DNA of 40,387 nucleotides from Bacteroidales bacterium (GCA_003559475.1 PWLF01000252.1:1-40387), one strand, 5' to 3'. Positions 1 through 10,565 are shown, counted from the stretch's first letter. A program made the numbers and translations. The notes: generated by a model not told the origin, from the letters alone.

Positions 1-312
1 AATAAAGCTATGGCTTTGTTTCATCTTGAAAGATATGAAGAAGCTTTAGAATATTTTGAAAAAGCTATTGAAAAGAATCCTGAATGCGACTTTTCATATA
101 ATGGAAGAGGGAATGTATATCATAAACTTGAAGAATATCATAAAGCGGTTGCCGATTTTAACAAGGCAATAGAATTAAATCCTGAATATGGCGAAGCTTA
201 TCACAACAGAGGAGTGTCTAAAGAAATGCTAAGAAAAAATCTCGAAGCAGAAGAAGATTGGGAAAAAGCAGCCAGACTCGGAATTGAAGATGCCAGAGAA
301 TATTTAAAATAA
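1..312 (+). CDS. TPR-repeat protein, C-terminal fragment (frame open to the window's left edge)
   Basis: Repeated TPR motifs (YEEALEYFEKAIEKNPECDFSYNGRGNVYHKLEEYHKAVADFNKAIELNPEYGEAYHNRG); codons at 1-9 are in frame with the ATG at 10 and contain no stop. Confidence 0.85.
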   Translation, partial: NKAMALFHLERYEEALEYFEKAIEKNPECDFSYNGRGNVYHKLEEYHKAVADFNKAIELNPEYGEAYHNRGVSKEMLRKNLEAEEDWEKAARLGIEDAREYLK

Positions 313-359
313 TTATATAATTAACCGGAATAACCAAAAAAATAAAAATATAAAATATT

Positions 360-2420
360 ATGAATTCTTTAATAAAATCTTTAGCATTAGTTTTTTTCCT
401 GACAATTTCTTCGCAGGCATTAACACAAAATGTCGAATTTACCAGAGACTATTTCCCTGATGATAGACAAGGCTTGAGAGAAGCAATTAGAAATGCAAGA
501 ACCGGAGATAAATATTTTCAAATGGGAGGAGGAAAATATGAAAAAGCACTTGAGTATTATCTCAAAGCTCATAACTTTAACCCCGACAACGCCCTACTAA
601 ATTATAGAATTGGTGTTTGTTATCTCAACTCTATTTATCACGAAAGAGCTATTGATTTTTTTGAAGAAGCAATAAGACTTAATGTTCCTGAATTAGATGT
701 TTTTTATAATTTAGGACGGGCACTACATCTAAATTATAGATTTGAAGAAGCTATAGAAAATTATACCTATTATAGAAGAAGATTAACACCTGAAGAAATC
801 ACAAAGAAAAGACACATAATTGATAGAAGAATTCAAGAGTGTGAGAATGGAATGAAGCTTGTTGAAGAACCGGTAAGAGTTTTTATTGATAATCTGGGAA
901 GTCGCATAAACTCAGAATATGACGATTATAGCCCGATTATTAATGCTGATGGAACTAAAATGTTTTTTACTACAAGAAGACCCATCGGTAACAGACCAAG
1001 AAAGGATAGAAATGACCATAAATATTATGAATCTATTCTTGAAACCAGAATGATAAGGGGAGAATGGATGCCGGCTAAAGAACCTCAAAGAAGAATTCAG
1101 TCCCGATCTCATAATGCTGCAGCAGGATTATCTCACGATGGCGAAACTTTACTTATATATAGAGGAGCACGAGGAGGAGACATCTACAAAACAACCTATG
1201 ATAGCGAAAAAGATCGTTGGTCAAGAGCAAGAGGAATTTCTCGTACTATAAACTCTGAGTACCATGAAAGCAGTGCAACATTATCACAGGATGGGAGAAC
1301 TTTATATTTTGTTAGCGACAGACCCGGCGGTTATGGAGGCACCGACATTTGGTATTCAAAATTAGGAGAAAACGGAAGATGGAGCGAACCGGTAAATATC
1401 GGACCGGAAATTAATACCGAATATAATGAGGCTTCTGTATATAAACACTCTGACGGAAAAACATTATACTTCAGCTCTCAAGGACACAACTCAATGGGAG
1501 GATATGATATCTTTAAAACACAATATATCGGAGGAAGATGGACAGAACCGGAAAATTTAGGTTACCCCATAAATACTCCTGATGATAACCTACATTTTAC
1601 ACTGACTGAAGAGGGAGAAATTGGTTATTATGCAACTTTCAAAAAAGAAGGACATGGAGGAAGTGATATTTATAAAGTAACTTTCTTAGGACCCGAAAAA
1701 CCTCTTATAAATACTCCAAAAGAAATTCTAATAGCAAGTCTTGTTGACCCCATAGATGATATAATTATGGCAGGCGAAGTCGAAATTGAAGTAGAACCTA
1801 TTACAATACTACGAGGTATTATTAAAGATGATGAAACGGAGGACCCCGTATTTGCTACTATTAGATTATATGATAATAAAGAAGATAAATTATTAGCTGA
1901 ATTCAACTCTCATCCTGAAACAGGGGAATACCTAATATCTTTACCGGGTGGAAAAAATTACGGAATATCTGTTGATGCTGATGACTACTTGTTCCATTCG
2001 GAAAACATTAATATAGTCGAATCAACAGTTGATAGAGAAATCATAAATAATATAAGATTAAAAAGAGTACAAGTTGGAGTATCTATTGTTTTAAATAACA
2101 TATTCTTCGACACAGGTAAATCTACTTTAAGACCTGAATCTTATGCTGAATTAGGAGTACTTTACCAAATGCTTGTTGAAAATCCAAGTTTGAAGATTAA
2201 AATTTCCGGTCATACTGATGATAGAGGTGGATGGGATTTAAATAAAAGATTATCTGAAGATAGAGCAAGGGCAGTCGTGGAATTCCTTATTGGTAGAGGA
2301 ATTGACAGAGACAGACTTCAGTATGAAGGATATGCTTATTCTAAGCCAATAGCTTCTAATGAAACAGCTGAAGGAAGACAAAAGAACAGAAGAACAGAAT
2401 TTGAAATTATTGAAAATTAA
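360..2420 (+). CDS. PorE-like outer-membrane-associated protein: signal peptide, TPR, PD40 beta-propeller, carboxypeptidase-regulatory-like domain, OmpA C-terminal domain
   Basis: PD40 motifs (DDYSPIINADGTKMFFTTRR, ESSATLSQDGRTLYFVSDRPGGYGGTDIWYS) and OmpA C-terminal motif (NIFFDTGKSTLRPESYAEL...KISGHTDDRGGWDLNKRLSEDRARAV). Confidence 0.85.
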   Translation: MNSLIKSLALVFFLTISSQALTQNVEFTRDYFPDDRQGLREAIRNARTGDKYFQMGGGKYEKALEYYLKAHNFNPDNALLNYRIGVCYLNSIYHERAIDFFEEAIRLNVPELDVFYNLGRALHLNYRFEEAIENYTYYRRRLTPEEITKKRHIIDRRIQECENGMKLVEEPVRVFIDNLGSRINSEYDDYSPIINADGTKMFFTTRRPIGNRPRKDRNDHKYYESILETRMIRGEWMPAKEPQRRIQSRSHNAAAGLSHDGETLLIYRGARGGDIYKTTYDSEKDRWSRARGISRTINSEYHESSATLSQDGRTLYFVSDRPGGYGGTDIWYSKLGENGRWSEPVNIGPEINTEYNEASVYKHSDGKTLYFSSQGHNSMGGYDIFKTQYIGGRWTEPENLGYPINTPDDNLHFTLTEEGEIGYYATFKKEGHGGSDIYKVTFLGPEKPLINTPKEILIASLVDPIDDIIMAGEVEIEVEPITILRGIIKDDETEDPVFATIRLYDNKEDKLLAEFNSHPETGEYLISLPGGKNYGISVDADDYLFHSENINIVESTVDREIINNIRLKRVQVGVSIVLNNIFFDTGKSTLRPESYAELGVLYQMLVENPSLKIKISGHTDDRGGWDLNKRLSEDRARAVVEFLIGRGIDRDRLQYEGYAYSKPIASNETAEGRQKNRRTEFEIIEN

Positions 2421-2522
2421 TAACTTTATAAATAATCTGAAATTAATTAGTAATTTGAAATTACTTAAATCATTAAATTTAAAATGATAAATTATTGCAA
2501 AACAGATTGTTAACATAACCTT

Positions 2523-3572
2523 ATGAAAATGAAAACGAAAATATTATTATTATTTGGGATAGCCACATTTCTTCTTGCTTTTAATGCAAAAGCACAAGTT
2601 GAAACTCGTGATACAATCAGAATAGATTTTATGGAAGCTCAGCAAATATATAATTATGGTGTAGAATTTTTAAATGAAGGTGATTACCAGCAAGCACTTG
2701 ATTTGTTCAATTCATCTATAAGAATTATGGATGAACTGAATTATGTGTTTCATAACCGTGGTGTTTGCAAATATAAATTAGAAGATTTTCAAGGAGCTAA
2801 AGAAGATTTTCAAAAAGCCATTGAACTTAATTCAAATAAAGCAGAATATCATTATGCGCTTGGAAGAGCTTATTTAAAGCTGAATAATCCTCAAAAAGCA
2901 AGAGACCATTTTGCTGTTGTTTTGGAAAAAGATGAATCTATGGCTATAGCCCATTATTATATGGGAGAAGCAAATTTTATATTGAGAAATTTTAGTGAAG
3001 CTCTGGAAAATTTTTCAAATGCACTATATCATGGTGATGAGTATTCTTATGCCTATTACAATAGAGCCAATATTAAAGCTAAAATGGGTGATTTCTCAGG
3101 TGCATTGGAAGATTATGAGAAAGCTATCAGATTAAATGATACTGAATATTCTTTTTTTAATGAGCTTGGAAATGCTTTGGTTAATAAAGGAAAATATGGC
3201 GATGCTTTAGAGAATTATAATAAAGCTATAGAACTTAATAATGATATGTATTATCTTTATGTCAACAGAGGTATCGCATTGCTAAATGTTAACAGATATG
3301 AAGCTGCTTTAGAAGATTTTAAAAAAGCTATTGAAATGAATCCCGGATACTCACCTGCATACAATGGGAAAGGCACTGCTAAAAGTCGCCTTAACGACCA
3401 TGAAAAAGCTATAGTTCAATATGAAAAAGCTTTAGAATTATCACCGGACTATGGAGAGGTATATTATAATATGGGAGTATCTTACAGAATGATTCATGAT
3501 CATGATAAAGCAAATGAGTATATTAATAGAGCTGAAAATCTAGGTATAGAAGTAAAAATTGAAGAAGATTAA
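2523..3572 (+). CDS. Secreted/periplasmic TPR-repeat protein
   Basis: N-terminal signal peptide (ILLLFGIATFLLAFNAKAQ) followed by about 8 TPR units. Confidence 0.85.
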   Translation: MKMKTKILLLFGIATFLLAFNAKAQVETRDTIRIDFMEAQQIYNYGVEFLNEGDYQQALDLFNSSIRIMDELNYVFHNRGVCKYKLEDFQGAKEDFQKAIELNSNKAEYHYALGRAYLKLNNPQKARDHFAVVLEKDESMAIAHYYMGEANFILRNFSEALENFSNALYHGDEYSYAYYNRANIKAKMGDFSGALEDYEKAIRLNDTEYSFFNELGNALVNKGKYGDALENYNKAIELNNDMYYLYVNRGIALLNVNRYEAALEDFKKAIEMNPGYSPAYNGKGTAKSRLNDHEKAIVQYEKALELSPDYGEVYYNMGVSYRMIHDHDKANEYINRAENLGIEVKIEED

Positions 3573-3647
3573 GTACAATTATAAATATAACAAACAAATA
3601 TTCTAAGACTAAATCTAAATACAAAATAACTTAAATATATAAAAAAT

Positions 3648-5417
3648 ATGTATTATATAAAAAGGTTTATTACTCTTGGTTTTTTATTTTTATTTTTAAA
3701 CCAGGTAGTAGCGCAAAATGTTGAGTTTACTAGGGATAATTTTTCAGGAGACTTTTTTGGCCTTTTAAAAGCTCAGCGAAACCTTGGAAAAGGGAATGAT
3801 CTTTTTGAAAAAGGAGGAATTAAACTCGGCGAAGCGCTTGATTATTATCTTGAAGCAAATGAATTTAATCCAAATAATGCTGAATTAAATTACAAAATCG
3901 GTGTTTGTTATTTATATCTTACTAACTACAGTGAAGCTATTGCCTTTTTTCATAATGCTGTTAAGTTACAAATAAACAAGCCGGATGTTTATTATAAGCT
4001 TGGAAGAGCTTATCATCTTAATCATGACTTTAATAAAGCAATAGAACAATATAATAATTACAAAGAAAGCTTACCTGCTAATATTTTACCTCAGAAAAAT
4101 AAGAAAATTGAAAAAAGAATAACTGAGTGTAATTATGCAAAAGAGTTTATCCAAACACCTGAAAGGATAACAATGAGAAATATAGGAGGACATATAAATT
4201 CTAAGTATGATGATTATAGCCCGGTTATAAATGCCGATGCTACAAAGATGTTTATAACTACCAGAAGACCTACGCGTTTAATTCGGAGAGAATATGAACA
4301 TGACTATAAATATTTTGAATCAATATTATTTACTGAAAGAGTCAATGATGAATGGTTACCTGTTGAAAAAGCAAGCAGAAGAATGAGCACCAGAAGACAT
4401 GACGCTACTTCCGGACTATCTAATGATGGCAACACTCTCATAATTTACAGAGGTACTCCTTACGAAGGAAATCTCTATAAAACTGAATACGATGAAGAAA
4501 AAGGGAGATGGTCAAGGGTAGAAAAAATGTCAGATAGAATTAATTCAGAATACTGGGAAACCAGCGCAACTCTTTCACCTGATGGGAATACTTTATATTT
4601 CGTAAGTAACAGACCCGGAGGATACGGAGGAAGAGATATATGGTATTCTGAACGTCAACAAGATGGAGAATGGGGTGTACCTAAAAATATGGGTCGAAAA
4701 ATTAATACAGAATATGATGAAGAAGGTGTTTTTATGCATCCTGATGGAAAAACACTATACTTTAGTTCTCAGGGACATAGTTCGATGGGGGGCTTTGACC
4801 TCTTTAAAACAGAACATATTGATGGAGAATGGACAGAACCTGTAAATATGGGATATCCTCTTAATTCACCTGAAGATGTCCTGTTTTTTGTTATGAAAGA
4901 TGACGGTAGTATTGGTTATTTCTCAACTGTTAGTAGTAATGCAGAAGGGAGAGTTAGCGACATCTACAAGGTTTGGTTTCATTTACCCGAAGAACCATTG
5001 TTAAATACTCTTAAAGAGCATCTTTTAGTTCAAGTTACGGAAGATTTACCAACTCAAGGAGAAGTAGAAGTTCAACCAATAATCCTTGATAATGTATTCT
5101 TTGATACAGACAAGTACGTTCTTAGAGAAGAGTCTTATAAGGAATTGAATATTCTTTTTGAAGTTCTAATGGAAAACCCTCATATTAGCATTAAGGTTTC
5201 CGGGCATACAGATAATGTAGGTGATTTTAATTATAATAAAACATTATCAAGAAATCGCGCTAGAGCTGTTGTAAGATACCTTATTGAGCAAGGAATTGAT
5301 GAAGACAGACTGGAATATGAAGGATACTCTTTCTCCAGACCAATCGCTACTAATGAAACAGACGAAGGCAGACAGCTGAACCGTAGAGTTGAGTTTGAAA
5401 TTATTGAAATGCGATAA
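3648..5417 (+). CDS. TPR-PD40-OmpA protein, paralogue of 360..2420 lacking the CRD-like domain
   Basis: Same order of motifs (NVEFTRDNFSGD, DDYSPVINADATKMFITTRRP, SNRPGGYGGRDIWYS, VFFDTDKYVLREESYKEL, KVSGHTDNVG). Confidence 0.85.
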   Translation: MYYIKRFITLGFLFLFLNQVVAQNVEFTRDNFSGDFFGLLKAQRNLGKGNDLFEKGGIKLGEALDYYLEANEFNPNNAELNYKIGVCYLYLTNYSEAIAFFHNAVKLQINKPDVYYKLGRAYHLNHDFNKAIEQYNNYKESLPANILPQKNKKIEKRITECNYAKEFIQTPERITMRNIGGHINSKYDDYSPVINADATKMFITTRRPTRLIRREYEHDYKYFESILFTERVNDEWLPVEKASRRMSTRRHDATSGLSNDGNTLIIYRGTPYEGNLYKTEYDEEKGRWSRVEKMSDRINSEYWETSATLSPDGNTLYFVSNRPGGYGGRDIWYSERQQDGEWGVPKNMGRKINTEYDEEGVFMHPDGKTLYFSSQGHSSMGGFDLFKTEHIDGEWTEPVNMGYPLNSPEDVLFFVMKDDGSIGYFSTVSSNAEGRVSDIYKVWFHLPEEPLLNTLKEHLLVQVTEDLPTQGEVEVQPIILDNVFFDTDKYVLREESYKELNILFEVLMENPHISIKVSGHTDNVGDFNYNKTLSRNRARAVVRYLIEQGIDEDRLEYEGYSFSRPIATNETDEGRQLNRRVEFEIIEMR

Positions 5418-5441
5418 AGAGTTTTTTAACTGTGGTTTTAT

Positions 5442-6965
5442 ATGGCTATTATTAATTCAATCTTATCTTGGTACTTTAAAAAACGTGTTAGTCAAATTGA
5501 ACGATTTACTAAGTTTCCTAGTGAAGTTCAAAATGATTTATTATTAAATTTAGTAAAAACCGCACGCAATACAGAGTTTGGCAAAAAATATGAATTCTCA
5601 TCTATAAAAAAGTACACTGATTTTAAAGAAAGAGTTCCGCTAAACGAATATGATAATATTAAGCCTTATATTAATAGACTTATAAAAGGAGAAAAAAATT
5701 TACTTTGGCCGGGTGAAATTAAATGGTTTGCGAAATCATCAGGAACTACAAGCGATAGAAGTAAGTATATCCCCGTAACTTCAGAATCTCTTAACGATTG
5801 CCATTATACAGGTGGCAGAGATGTTTTGAGTATTTTTTGCAACAACCGCCCAAATACCTTAATTTTTGATGGAAAAGGTTTAACTATAGGAGGAAGTCAC
5901 AATGTTAGTGAACTTAATAAAGAATCTTATTGTGGAGACCTTTCTGCTATATTACTACAAAATATGCCGTTTTGGGCAGAAATGCTGAGAACTCCTGACT
6001 TGTCTGTTGCTCTTATGAGTGACTGGGAAAAGAAACTTGATAGAATAGCAAAACAAACTATTACCAAAAATGTAACCAACATTAGTGGAGTACCTTCATG
6101 GAATTTAGTATTATTTAAAAAAATATTGAACATTACCGGCAGAAACAACCTACTGGAAGTATGGCCAAACCTGGAACTTATGATACATGGAGGCGTTAGT
6201 TTTATACCATACAGAGATCAATTTAAAAAAATAATACCCTCAGATGACATGTATTATCTTGAAACATATAATGCTTCTGAAGGATTTTTTGCCATACAAG
6301 ATAGACCTAACTCTGATGAAATGTTATTAATGCTTGACTATGGAATTTTTTATGAATTTATTCCTATGGAGGATGTTGGAAAAGAGAACCCAACAGTATT
6401 ATCTCTTGATCAAGTAGAAAAAGGAAAGAATTATGCAATTCTAATTTCGACAAATGGGGGGCTGTGGAGATATTTAATTGGAGATACCGTATATATATCA
6501 GATACTAACCCATACCGAATTAAAGTTTCCGGAAGAACAAAAAATTTCATTAATGCTTTTGGAGAAGAAGTTATAGTTGATAATGTTGACAAGGCTCTTA
6601 ATAATGCATGTAAGTTTGCTGATGCAATAATTAAAGAATATACCGGCGCTCCTATTTTTTTAAATGATAAAAGAAATGCCGCTCACGAGTATTTGATTGA
6701 ATTTGAAAAACAACCGGAAAATGTGGAAGTCTTTGCAAAAGTCTTTGACAAAGAATTAAGAGCAATTAATTCTGATTATGAAGCAAAGAGAAGCAAAGAT
6801 ATTATGCTGAAAAACCTTATTGTTCATGATATGCCCGAAGGAACTTTCTACAGGTGGATGAAAAAACGCGGGAAAATTGGGGGACAAAATAAAGTGCCAC
6901 GACTATTTAATAATAGAAAATATGTTGATGATATTCTCGCTTTTAGTCAAACGCCTGCTAAGTAA
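5442..6965 (+). CDS. GH3 auxin-responsive promoter family protein (acyl-adenylate-forming superfamily)
   Basis: GH3 hallmarks: FAKSSGTTSDRSKYIPVT, YNASEGFFAIQ, GGLWRYLIGDTVYI, KVSGRTKNFINAFGEEVIVDN. Confidence 0.9.
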   Translation: MAIINSILSWYFKKRVSQIERFTKFPSEVQNDLLLNLVKTARNTEFGKKYEFSSIKKYTDFKERVPLNEYDNIKPYINRLIKGEKNLLWPGEIKWFAKSSGTTSDRSKYIPVTSESLNDCHYTGGRDVLSIFCNNRPNTLIFDGKGLTIGGSHNVSELNKESYCGDLSAILLQNMPFWAEMLRTPDLSVALMSDWEKKLDRIAKQTITKNVTNISGVPSWNLVLFKKILNITGRNNLLEVWPNLELMIHGGVSFIPYRDQFKKIIPSDDMYYLETYNASEGFFAIQDRPNSDEMLLMLDYGIFYEFIPMEDVGKENPTVLSLDQVEKGKNYAILISTNGGLWRYLIGDTVYISDTNPYRIKVSGRTKNFINAFGEEVIVDNVDKALNNACKFADAIIKEYTGAPIFLNDKRNAAHEYLIEFEKQPENVEVFAKVFDKELRAINSDYEAKRSKDIMLKNLIVHDMPEGTFYRWMKKRGKIGGQNKVPRLFNNRKYVDDILAFSQTPAK

Positions 6966-7782
6966 TAAAACATTATATAAAGCAGTATTCTTAGCTATAG
7001 TATTTCCACTATTATTGCCAAGTGCAAACAGTAATAATCATTTTACCTATAAATATTCTATAAAAACTAACGCCTCCTTTTTTACGGTTGACCCCCTTAA
7101 TAACATTTTTTTAATTGAATCCGGAAATATTATAAGAGTTGATAATAAATCAGGCAAAAAAAAACACTACTCAAATCCCTCTATTGGATCTTTTAATTTG
7201 ATTGATGCATCTAATTCACTCAATGTAATGGGGTTCATAAAAAACCCGGGTGTTATTGTTTTTTTTGATAAAAATCTTACTGAGAAAGATATCTTTGATT
7301 TTAGAAATTTTCAATTTCAAGAACCTCCTGAAATGTCTTGTAACTCAAGACAAGATGGGTTTTGGGTATATTCTGCAGAGAATTGGAAATTCTCGCGTGT
7401 TGACAGAAAAAATAACTTGTTAGCAGAAACACGACCAATGTACATGATCAACCAAGAATTTTACAAACCATGCTTTATGACTGAAGCAAAATCAAAATTT
7501 TATGTTTCGGATAAAAATAACGGAATTTTTGTTTTTGATATCTTCGGTGGCTTTCTTTATAATATTCCAATAAATAATATTTGTTATTTTCAAGTTAGAA
7601 ATGACAATTTAATTTACTTTAAAAATAAAAATTTGTACTTTTATAATCTTTTACTTCAAAGCAAACTCTCAATTGAGCTGCCTATAAAAAATTATAAAAT
7701 GGGATATATTACAAATGAGTTTATTTATATACTTACAAATGAAGAGTTAATAGTTTACTCTTTAAATAAAAATATTTTTTAA
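6922..7782 (+). CDS. Hypothetical beta-propeller-like protein
   Basis: ORF with hydrophobic N-terminus and repeated FFTVDPLNNIFLIESGNIIRVD / KFYVSDKNNGIFVFD style blades; the likely ATG at 6922 overlaps the GH3 gene by about 44 nt. Confidence 0.6.
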   Translation: MLMIFSLLVKRLLSNKTLYKAVFLAIVFPLLLPSANSNNHFTYKYSIKTNASFFTVDPLNNIFLIESGNIIRVDNKSGKKKHYSNPSIGSFNLIDASNSLNVMGFIKNPGVIVFFDKNLTEKDIFDFRNFQFQEPPEMSCNSRQDGFWVYSAENWKFSRVDRKNNLLAETRPMYMINQEFYKPCFMTEAKSKFYVSDKNNGIFVFDIFGGFLYNIPINNICYFQVRNDNLIYFKNKNLYFYNLLLQSKLSIELPIKNYKMGYITNEFIYILTNEELIVYSLNKNIF

Positions 7783-7817
7783 TATCTTAACAATTATCAA
7801 TTAAAATATTTAAAATT

Positions 7818-8432
7818 ATGCATATTGCTGTGGCAGGAAATATTGGTTCAGGAAAAACTACATTGACAAAATTGCTTGCAAAGCACTATAAATGGGAAGC
7901 AAATTATGAAGATGTTGAATCTAACCCATATCTTAATAATTTCTATGAAGATATGCAACGCTGGTCATTTAACTTACAAATATATTTTTTGAATACAAGA
8001 TTTAGACAAATAATTGATATCAGAAATTCAGGAAATACTGTAATTCAAGATAGGACTATATACGAAGATGCATATATATTTGCGCCTAACCTACATTCTA
8101 TGGGATTAATGACAACCAGAGATTTTGACAACTATATTAGTTTATTTGAATTAATAAATAGTTTTATTAAACCTCCTGATTTATTAATATATTTAAAAGC
8201 CGGAGTCCCTACCCTCGTTAATCAAATTCAAAAACGTGGAAGGGAGTACGAAAACTCTATTAGAATTGATTATCTTAAAAAATTAAATGAACTATATGAA
8301 GAATGGATTGAAAATTATAGACTTGGAAACAAACTTATAGTTAATGTTGATAATAATGAATTTGATGAAAACCCGGAAGACCTGGGAATAGTTATTCAGA
8401 AAATTGATGCCGAAATTCATGGACTTTTTTAG
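7818..8432 (+). CDS. Deoxynucleoside kinase (dNK family)
   Basis: P-loop GNIGSGKTTLTKLLAKHY; QDRTIYEDAYIFA; LLIYLKAGVPTLVNQIQKRGREYE. Confidence 0.9.
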   Translation: MHIAVAGNIGSGKTTLTKLLAKHYKWEANYEDVESNPYLNNFYEDMQRWSFNLQIYFLNTRFRQIIDIRNSGNTVIQDRTIYEDAYIFAPNLHSMGLMTTRDFDNYISLFELINSFIKPPDLLIYLKAGVPTLVNQIQKRGREYENSIRIDYLKKLNELYEEWIENYRLGNKLIVNVDNNEFDENPEDLGIVIQKIDAEIHGLF

Positions 8433-8483
8433 ATTATTTGATTTATTAGCAATAATACATCTTTTGTAAATTAAATATTATAT

Positions 8484-9242
8484 ATGCAATATATTGGTGT
8501 TATCCCTGCAAGATATGACTCTACGCGCTTCCCGGGCAAACCCCTGGCTAATATCAGAGGTAAAAGCATGATACAAAGAGTATATGAACAAGCATCTAAA
8601 GCGCCTAATCTTAAAAAAGTTATTGTTGCTACTGACGATAAACGTATAGAAGAACATGTTAAAGAGTTTAATGGTGTAGTTGTTATGACCAAAAAAATAC
8701 ACCAAAGCGGAACCGAAAGATGTGGGGAAGTTGCATGCAAACTTTTTAAGTCAAATAGAATATCAAAAAATGATATTATTGTAAATATTCAAGGAGATGA
8801 ACCATTTATTGAACCAAAACAAATCAATAAATTAACTGATGTTTTTTGCGATAATAAAATTCAAATTGCAACCCTTATTAAAGAGATTAGGAATTATGAC
8901 GAGCTTTTTAATGAAAATTGTGTAAAAGTTGTAATTGACAATTACTCAAAAGCCCTATATTTCAGTAGACAACCAATACCATTTTACAAAAATTCAAATA
9001 AAAATAAATGGCTTGACAATATGAAATATTTTTCTCATGTGGGAATGTATGCATACAGAGTTGATACACTATTTAATATTGTAAAACTAAAACAATCGAA
9101 CATTGAAATAGCAGAAAGTCTTGAACAGCTTAGATGGTTATTTTTTGGTTATAAAATTCATGCTGAAATAACTGATGGCAATAATTATTCAATTGATAAT
9201 AAGAAAGATATTGATAATATCCCTGAAAGCTTTTTTTGTTAA
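8484..9242 (+). CDS. kdsB: 3-deoxy-manno-octulosonate cytidylyltransferase
   Basis: GVIPARYDSTRFPGKPLANIRGKSMIQRVYEQA; VNIQGDEPFIEP; YFSRQPIPF; HVGMYAYR. Confidence 0.93.
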   Translation: MQYIGVIPARYDSTRFPGKPLANIRGKSMIQRVYEQASKAPNLKKVIVATDDKRIEEHVKEFNGVVVMTKKIHQSGTERCGEVACKLFKSNRISKNDIIVNIQGDEPFIEPKQINKLTDVFCDNKIQIATLIKEIRNYDELFNENCVKVVIDNYSKALYFSRQPIPFYKNSNKNKWLDNMKYFSHVGMYAYRVDTLFNIVKLKQSNIEIAESLEQLRWLFFGYKIHAEITDGNNYSIDNKKDIDNIPESFFC

Positions 9243-9279
9243 TGTTAAAAAAAAATTATTGTAATTGATTGAAAAATAG

Positions 9280-9287
9280 TATATTTG
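9280..9287 (+). promoter_or_regulatory. Bacteroidetes -7 promoter element TATATTTG with TTG about 18 nt upstream
   Basis: TTG(9259-9261)-N18-TATATTTG matches the Bacteroidetes TTG/TAnnTTTG consensus upstream of the HU/SPOR gene. Confidence 0.5.
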
Positions 9288-9452
9288 CTTGAAAATTAGA
9301 CTGTGTTTTCTATAACTTACTTGAATATTTTGCGTATATAACTTAAAAATAAAGTAAAAAAATAAAGTAATAACCAACTGATATTTTAATAATTGGAAAT
9401 TAGACATATTTTAATTATTCTAAAATAAAAAGTTTAACTAAACTCAAAAATA

Positions 9453-10565
9453 ATGAAAATAGGAAAGTATATAAGCGATTTATTATTTGATAAAGATGTA
9501 GTAATATTACCAAATTTTGGCGCTTTCACAAAAAAATATATCCCTGCACGCTTTGTGCCTGAATTAAAAAGAGTTGAAAAGCCTTCTAAAATAGCAGACT
9601 TTGATGAAAGCAACAAAAAAGACGACAATGTTTTAGCAGAGTATATTGCGAAAAAAGAAAATATTGATGTTAGTAAAGCTAAGTCTTTTATTGATTCGTT
9701 TGTTAAAGAAATGAATGACAAACTAAAATCAGGCAAAGCTGTTGAAATAGAAAAAATTGGAAAATTCTCTCCTAAGGCTGGCGGAAAAGGAATTAGCTTT
9801 GAGCCCGACAAATCAACTAATTACTTGAACGATAGTATTGGTATGGGTGAAAGCACTAAAGAACCGGAGAAAAAAGCTGATAAAAAGAAGGAAGAAGAGA
9901 AACCCCAGGAAATAAAAACCGAGAAAGGTAAAAAAGAAACCGAGGAAGATAAAAAGGGTACCGTTGCTGATAAGCAAAAAGCTGATACAGAAAAAAAGAA
10001 ATCAGAAGAACCAGTATCTAAAAAGCCTAAAACTAAAAAAATTAAAAAGAAAAAAGAAAAGAAAGATAGTACAGAAAAAGATCCTCAATTATCTCCTGCA
10101 ATGAAATGGATTGCTTTTGTTGCTATCCCTTTATTGGTAATAATTATAATAGTGGCTATCAACCATAAGTATATTATTGAAGATGGCAAAATTAACTTAA
10201 ATATTTTCTCTAAAACAGAAACTCCTAAAACAACTACCCCTGATCTTGATATTGCTGTCGAAACAGAGGAAACAGCAGAAGAAAAAGTTGAAAAACCTGA
10301 AGAGGTTAGACCTCCTCACGAACCGGAACCGGGCAAGGATATTTACCATGTCGTAGTTGGAAGTTTTATTGAAAAACATAAAGCAGACCTTTTTGTAGAA
10401 GACCTTAGAGAGCAAGGTGCTGAAAGAGCATCAGTTTTTGAGCAAACTCCCGGTGGATACTACAGAGTAAGCTACGGTTTCTATTATAGCATGCAAGAAG
10501 CTGAAAGCAATCTTGACAGAATCAAACAGTCTGTTAGTCAAAATGCCTGGATATTAAAAAGATAG
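9453..10565 (+). CDS. HU-like (CCDC81-type) domain, Lys-rich linker, TM segment and SPOR domain protein
   Basis: IGKYISDLLFDKDVVILPNFGAFTKKYIPARF N-terminus; TM WIAFVAIPLLVIIIIVAI; C-terminal SPOR (YHVVVGSFIEKHKADLFVEDLREQGAERASVFEQTPGGYYRVSYGFY). Confidence 0.85.
   Translation: MKIGKYISDLLFDKDVVILPNFGAFTKKYIPARFVPELKRVEKPSKIADFDESNKKDDNVLAEYIAKKENIDVSKAKSFIDSFVKEMNDKLKSGKAVEIEKIGKFSPKAGGKGISFEPDKSTNYLNDSIGMGESTKEPEKKADKKKEEEKPQEIKTEKGKKETEEDKKGTVADKQKADTEKKKSEEPVSKKPKTKKIKKKKEKKDSTEKDPQLSPAMKWIAFVAIPLLVIIIIVAINHKYIIEDGKINLNIFSKTETPKTTTPDLDIAVETEETAEEKVEKPEEVRPPHEPEPGKDIYHVVVGSFIEKHKADLFVEDLREQGAERASVFEQTPGGYYRVSYGFYYSMQEAESNLDRIKQSVSQNAWILKR

Noticed and set aside
1670-1906. Antisense ORFs within confident genes (e.g. 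912-1112, 1670-1906, 2250-2516, 5927-6148, 8471-8740, 9434-9811, 15401-15595, 26925-27218, 29412-29813)
   Set aside because: No family motifs, opposite to strongly supported coding sequence, composition typical of shadow ORFs.
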